Positions 60,610 through 64,000 of a stretch of DNA of 64,000 bases are shown one piece after another (position 1 is the stretch's first letter; each line of letters begins with the position of its first letter). The translations under genes were made by a program, and so were the position numbers. The notes below the pieces were generated by a model. It saw only the letters and a list, made by a program, of their open reading frames with translations, was not told where the DNA came from and did no database searches. Source of the DNA: JABCPE02 sp963520375 (GTDB lineage Bacteria > Bacteroidota > Bacteroidia > Flavobacteriales > Weeksellaceae); NCBI GenBank assembly GCA_963520375.1, contig CAUQQF010000005.1:1-64000 (forward strand), read 5' to 3'.

Positions 60610-61635
60610 ATGAATAATGTTTATGATAATATTTTAGGTCTTATAGGGAATACTCCCATGGTAAGGCTTAATAAAGTGGTAGAGGACAATCCTGCAAAGG
60701 TTTTTGCAAAATTAGAATCTTATAACCCAGGGCATTCCGTGAAAGATAGGATAGCTCTGCACATTATAGAAACTGCTGAGAAAAAAGGAATTTTAACCAA
60801 AGGAGCTACCATCGTAGAGACTACTTCTGGGAATACGGGATTTTCGGTGGCGATGATCAGTGCATTGCGCGGGTATAAGTGTATTCTGGCGGTAAGTGAT
60901 AAAACAAAACCAGAGAAAATAGCTTTCCTAAAATCATTGGGCGCGACTGTCTATGTATGTCCTGCCAGTGTTCCTGCTGATGACCCTCGTTCTTACTATG
61001 AAGTAGCCAAAAGAATTACCGCAGAAACGCCTAATTCGGTTTATATCAATCAGTATTTCAACGAGTTAAATGTAGAAGCGCATTATTTGACTACGGGAAA
61101 AGAAATTTGGGAGCAGACAGAAGGAAAAATCACCCATCTTTTTGGATGTACGGGAACAGGTGGAACACTCTCAGGTTCAGCTAAATATATAAAAGAACAA
61201 AATCCTGATGTGAAAATCATCGGAGTGGATGCAGACGGCTCTATTCTGAAAACTTACCACGAAACAGGGAAAATCAATAAAGATGAAATTCACTCTTATC
61301 AAATAGAAGGTTTGGGGAAAAATTTAATTCCAGATACTCTTCTTTTTGACAAAATAGATGAATTCGTAAGGGTAAATGATGAAAATAGCGCCTATATGAC
61401 CCGCGAAATAGCTGTAAAAGAGGCTATTATGGGAGGCTATACTACAGGTGCTGTGATGCAGGCGTTTAAGCAATATTCTCAAAATCATACCTTTACAAAG
61501 GATGATGTGGTGGTGCTTATTTTCCCAGACCACGGCTCTAAATACATGACCAAAGTGTACAGCGATGAGTGGATGGCGGAAATGGGCTTTACCCATAGTG
61601 AAATGGCTAAATATAAAGAAGTTATTATAATATAA
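60610..61635 (+). CDS. CBS/cysteine-synthase-family PLP enzyme, predicted cysteate synthase (CapA-like)
   Basis: This 341-aa fold-type II PLP enzyme has the PLP lysine K45 in NPGHSVKDRIALHI, the substrate loop TTSGNTGFS (about residues 71-79) and the phosphate-binding GCTGTGGTLSG. It resembles the catalytic core of cystathionine beta-synthase without haem or Bateman domains. The gene directly downstream is an oxoamine-synthase-type acyltransferase; this pairing matches capnine genes, in which the first enzyme makes cysteate from phosphoserine and sulfite. Cysteine synthase or CBS activity remains possible. Confidence 0.85.
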   Translation: MNNVYDNILGLIGNTPMVRLNKVVEDNPAKVFAKLESYNPGHSVKDRIALHIIETAEKKGILTKGATIVETTSGNTGFSVAMISALRGYKCILAVSDKTKPEKIAFLKSLGATVYVCPASVPADDPRSYYEVAKRITAETPNSVYINQYFNELNVEAHYLTTGKEIWEQTEGKITHLFGCTGTGGTLSGSAKYIKEQNPDVKIIGVDADGSILKTYHETGKINKDEIHSYQIEGLGKNLIPDTLLFDKIDEFVRVNDENSAYMTREIAVKEAIMGGYTTGAVMQAFKQYSQNHTFTKDDVVVLIFPDHGSKYMTKVYSDEWMAEMGFTHSEMAKYKEVIII

Positions 61636-61667
61636 AAATTTGATTACGAATAAATTAGAAAAAAAAT

Positions 61668-62927
61668 ATGGATATTTTTGAAAGAATTAAACAAAATCCA
61701 GGACCATTGGGTCAGTTTGCGGATTATGGTGAAGGATATTTTATTTTCCCAAAATTAGAAGGGAAAATCGGGCCGAGAATGAAATTTCAAGGGAAAGAAG
61801 TAGTTTTCTGGTCAGCCAATGACTATTTGGGGCTTTGTAACCACCCAGAAGTTTTGGAAGCAGATGCCAAAGCAGCAGCAGAATACGGAATGTTTTATCC
61901 AATGGGGGCGAGAGCGATGTCTGGAGAGACAGAAGCGCACTTGCAGTTGGAAAGAGAATTGGCCGAGTTTGTGGAGAAAGAAGCGGCTTATTTGCTGAAC
62001 TTCGGTTATCAAGGGATGGTGTCTATCATAGATGCTTTGGTAACGAGAAGAGATGTTATCGTGTATGATGCTGATTCTCACGCATGTATCATTGATGGGG
62101 TAAGACTACATTTCGGGACAAGTTTTACTTACAAGCACAATGATATGGAGAGCTTGGAGAAAAACCTTGAAAGAGCAGCGAAAGTAGCAGAAGAAAACGG
62201 AGGAGGAATTTTGGTAATTACCGAGGGAGTTTTCGGAATGAGAGGTCAGCAGGGTAAATTAAAGGAAATCTGCGATTTGAAAAAGAAATTTAATTTCAGA
62301 TTGTTGGTGGATGATGCTCATGGTTTCGGAACATTAGGAGAAAGAGGAGCAGGAGCAGGTGAGGAGCAGGGATGCCAAGACCAAATCGATGTGTATTTCT
62401 CTACTTTTGCTAAATCAATGGCTGGTTTCGGGGCTTTCGTGGCAGGGGACAAGCAGATTGTGAGATACCTTAAATTCAACCTTCGTTCTCAGATTTTTGC
62501 TAAATCTTTGACAATGCCGATGGTTATCGGAGGATTGAAGAGATTGGAGCTTCTGAGAAGCAGACCTGAAATCAAAGCGAAACTTTGGGAAAATGTTCGT
62601 AAATTACAAAACGGACTTAGAGAAAGAGGATTTAATTTAGGAGAAACGAATACCTGCGTGACACCTGTATTTATTGAGGGTTCGCCAGTGGAAGCGACAC
62701 TATTGGTAAAAGACCTGAGAGAAAATTACGGAATTTTCACTTCAGTGGTGGTTTATCCTGTAATTCCGAAAGGAAACATCTTGCTAAGACTGATTCCTAC
62801 GGCATCTCATACCGATGCGGAAATCAATGAAACTCTGGATGCTTTCGCAGCATTGAAAGAAAAACTAGATTCAGGGTTTTATAAAGAACAAGAAAAACAA
62901 ATGGGCTTGAACTTTATGCCGCTTTAA
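61668..62927 (+). CDS. Alpha-oxoamine synthase family acyltransferase, predicted cysteate acyltransferase (CapB/SPT-like)
   Basis: This 419-aa fold-type I PLP enzyme belongs with serine palmitoyltransferase, KBL and BioF. It shows SANDYLGLCNHPEV, YGMFYPMGARAMSGET, the cofactor aspartate/histidine motif LVDDAHGFGTLG near residue 215, and the PLP lysine K249 in STFAKSMAGFG. It would condense an amino acid with a fatty acyl thioester, giving the 3-keto base of a sphingolipid or, with cysteate, of a sulfonolipid. The upstream CBS-like gene favours cysteate. A terminator follows. Confidence 0.9.
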   Translation: MDIFERIKQNPGPLGQFADYGEGYFIFPKLEGKIGPRMKFQGKEVVFWSANDYLGLCNHPEVLEADAKAAAEYGMFYPMGARAMSGETEAHLQLERELAEFVEKEAAYLLNFGYQGMVSIIDALVTRRDVIVYDADSHACIIDGVRLHFGTSFTYKHNDMESLEKNLERAAKVAEENGGGILVITEGVFGMRGQQGKLKEICDLKKKFNFRLLVDDAHGFGTLGERGAGAGEEQGCQDQIDVYFSTFAKSMAGFGAFVAGDKQIVRYLKFNLRSQIFAKSLTMPMVIGGLKRLELLRSRPEIKAKLWENVRKLQNGLRERGFNLGETNTCVTPVFIEGSPVEATLLVKDLRENYGIFTSVVVYPVIPKGNILLRLIPTASHTDAEINETLDAFAALKEKLDSGFYKEQEKQMGLNFMPL

Positions 62928-62937
62928 AAATGATTTA

Positions 62938-62976
62938 AAATCCAATATTGAGCAAATCAATGTTGGATTTTTTTAT
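62938..62976 (+). terminator. Terminator after the acyltransferase gene
   Basis: AAATCCAATATTG and CAATGTTGGATTT (62938-62970) pair with one G-U around a 7-base loop and run into T7. A -7-like box (TATTTTTG, 62974-62981) for the next gene overlaps its tail. Confidence 0.82.
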
Positions 62977-62997
62977 TTTTGTAAAAAATATTTTTTG

Positions 62998-64000
62998 ATG
63001 AGAAGAATTGTTCTATTGGGGCTGTCCACTTTTCCTGTTTTGGGATATTCTCAGACGGAAGAAGAGGAACCAAAGGAAAAACAGATAGAAGAGGTGGTTT
63101 TTCAGAAAAAATCCAAATCCACAGATCTTACCAATGTGCAGATTTCCTCGGAGGAGGTGAAGGAGGCGGCTACGGTTTCGGGGGGCGTGGAAACCCTGCT
63201 GAAAACCTTGCCTTCGGTAAATTCAAATGCAGAGCTGAGCTCGCAGTATATGGTGCGCGGTGGGAATTTTGATGAAAATCTCACTTATATCAATGATGTG
63301 GAAATCCTCAGGCCGCTTCTCATCAGAAACAGCCAGCAGGAGGGGATGAGTATCATCAATCCTGATATGGTCTCTACGGTTAATTTCTCTGCGGGAGGCT
63401 TTGAGGCGAAATATGGCGACAAGATGTCTTCGGTGCTTAATATTTATTATCGTCAGCCGAGGGGCTTTGAACTCTCTGGTGAGGCATCACTCATTGGCGG
63501 CAGGCTGACTTTGGGAATGGCATCCAAAGACCAAAAACTTTCGGCTCTATTCGGTGCGAGGTACAGAAATACGAATTTGGTTTTAAATACGCTGAACGAA
63601 AATACCGATTTTAATCCAAAATATTTTGATTTTCAGACTTATATAAATTATAAATTTAATCCGAAATGGAATTTGTCCTTTCTGGGCTATTGGATGAATA
63701 ACATTTATGAAATGCGTCCAAAGGAAAGGAGTATAGATTTTGGGACTTTGCAAAATCCTATTACGCTGGATGTCTATTATGACGGGAAGGAGGAAGATAA
63801 GTATAAAAATATGATGGGAACGGTCTCGCTGAATTTTATTCCAAATGAAAAATGGGCGTTTTCTTGGGATAATTTCGCTTATCAAAATAGAGAGCGAGAA
63901 TATTATACCATTTCATCGGCATTTAGACTGTTCGTGCCGAACGCTTCTACGGGCTATTATACAGCATCTTATGATATAGGAGGGCAGACAGACCACGCGA
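62998..64000 (+). CDS. TonB-dependent receptor, N-terminal part (runs off the window)
   Basis: The frame starts at the ATG at 62998 and is open to the window edge (334 codons). It has a signal peptide (MRRIVLLGLSTFPVLGYSQ), a TonB-box-like QIEEVVF near residue 36, and a plug domain (VSGGVETLLKTLPSV, SSQYMVRGGNFDENLTYIND, VNFSAGGFEAKYGDKMSSVL), then barrel strands. There is no N-terminal carboxypeptidase-like domain, unlike many SusC-type receptors. The substrate is unknown. It has its own -7-like box within the preceding terminator tail. Confidence 0.9.
   Translation, partial: MRRIVLLGLSTFPVLGYSQTEEEEPKEKQIEEVVFQKKSKSTDLTNVQISSEEVKEAATVSGGVETLLKTLPSVNSNAELSSQYMVRGGNFDENLTYINDVEILRPLLIRNSQQEGMSIINPDMVSTVNFSAGGFEAKYGDKMSSVLNIYYRQPRGFELSGEASLIGGRLTLGMASKDQKLSALFGARYRNTNLVLNTLNENTDFNPKYFDFQTYINYKFNPKWNLSFLGYWMNNIYEMRPKERSIDFGTLQNPITLDVYYDGKEEDKYKNMMGTVSLNFIPNEKWAFSWDNFAYQNREREYYTISSAFRLFVPNASTGYYTASYDIGGQTDHA

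Overview
The window is 64 kb of a low-GC (mid-30s % by eye) Bacteroidota chromosome, most likely of the Flavobacteriia, family Weeksellaceae (Chryseobacterium/Riemerella/Bergeyella-like). Supporting signs are the protein families (DUF3078, BamD and YidC of flavobacterial type, RpoZ-like omega, a DksA-like protein without zinc ligands, long eukaryote-type IleRS2), lipoproteins with an SC lipobox, and promoters of the form TTTG-N19-TAnnTTTG rather than sigma70 boxes. The genus is inferred from family resemblance, not from a search. No tRNA, rRNA, CRISPR array, insertion sequence or prophage was seen, and no gene-free stretch exceeds 300 bases.

Layout. 1-14.8 kb, all on the minus strand: a partial gene, sufB, a four-helix-bundle gene, a sufA-type carrier, nadD, recJ, a large secreted protein built from about 24 head-type repeats, rnpA, tcdA, a SanA/ElyC-like gene, lspA, a lipoprotein, a dksA-like gene and ileS. 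14.8-20.3 kb, plus strand: a DUF3078 protein, mutL, a rhomboid protease, an EEP-family protein and pcm, closed by a bidirectional terminator. 20.3-31 kb, minus strand: M3 peptidase, a membrane protein of the so-called site-specific recombinase family, M20 dipeptidase, a methyltransferase-divIC-udk operon, xth, an orphan FecCD permease and a thioredoxin-like lipoprotein. 31.2-33.4 kb, plus strand: a second SanA-like gene and a UMF1-type MFS transporter.

33.4-48.5 kb, plus strand: a compact Wzy-dependent capsule or exopolysaccharide locus. It has a membrane-bound sugar dehydratase, a Wza-type export protein, a Wzc-type kinase, a flippase, a polymerase, two GT4 glycosyltransferases, an AsnB-like amidotransferase, a PglC-type initiating transferase, an unknown 112-aa protein, a sugar N-formyltransferase, a DegT-type aminotransferase and an RmlC-type epimerase. 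Together these predict a glycan carrying an N-formylated amino sugar. The locus ends at a terminator and a short imperfect tandem repeat.

48.7-59.7 kb is mostly minus-strand housekeeping (BaiN-like flavoprotein, yidC, pyrG, an unknown gene, coaBC, rpoZ, bamD, a TetR regulator), with a plus-strand island miaA-tlpA-ykvA. 59.8-64 kb, plus strand: gcvH-vanZ, then a CBS-like PLP enzyme beside an oxoamine-synthase-family acyltransferase, followed by a partial TonB-dependent receptor. The PLP pair matches the cysteate synthase/cysteate acyltransferase pair that starts sulfonolipid (capnine) synthesis.

The points most worth checking are the swapped GIHH signature in IleRS (linked to mupirocin hyper-resistance), the MutL whose C-terminal domain lacks the endonuclease motifs, the predicted capnine pair, the repeat-rich surface protein, and the formyltransferase/112-aa pair in the polysaccharide locus.
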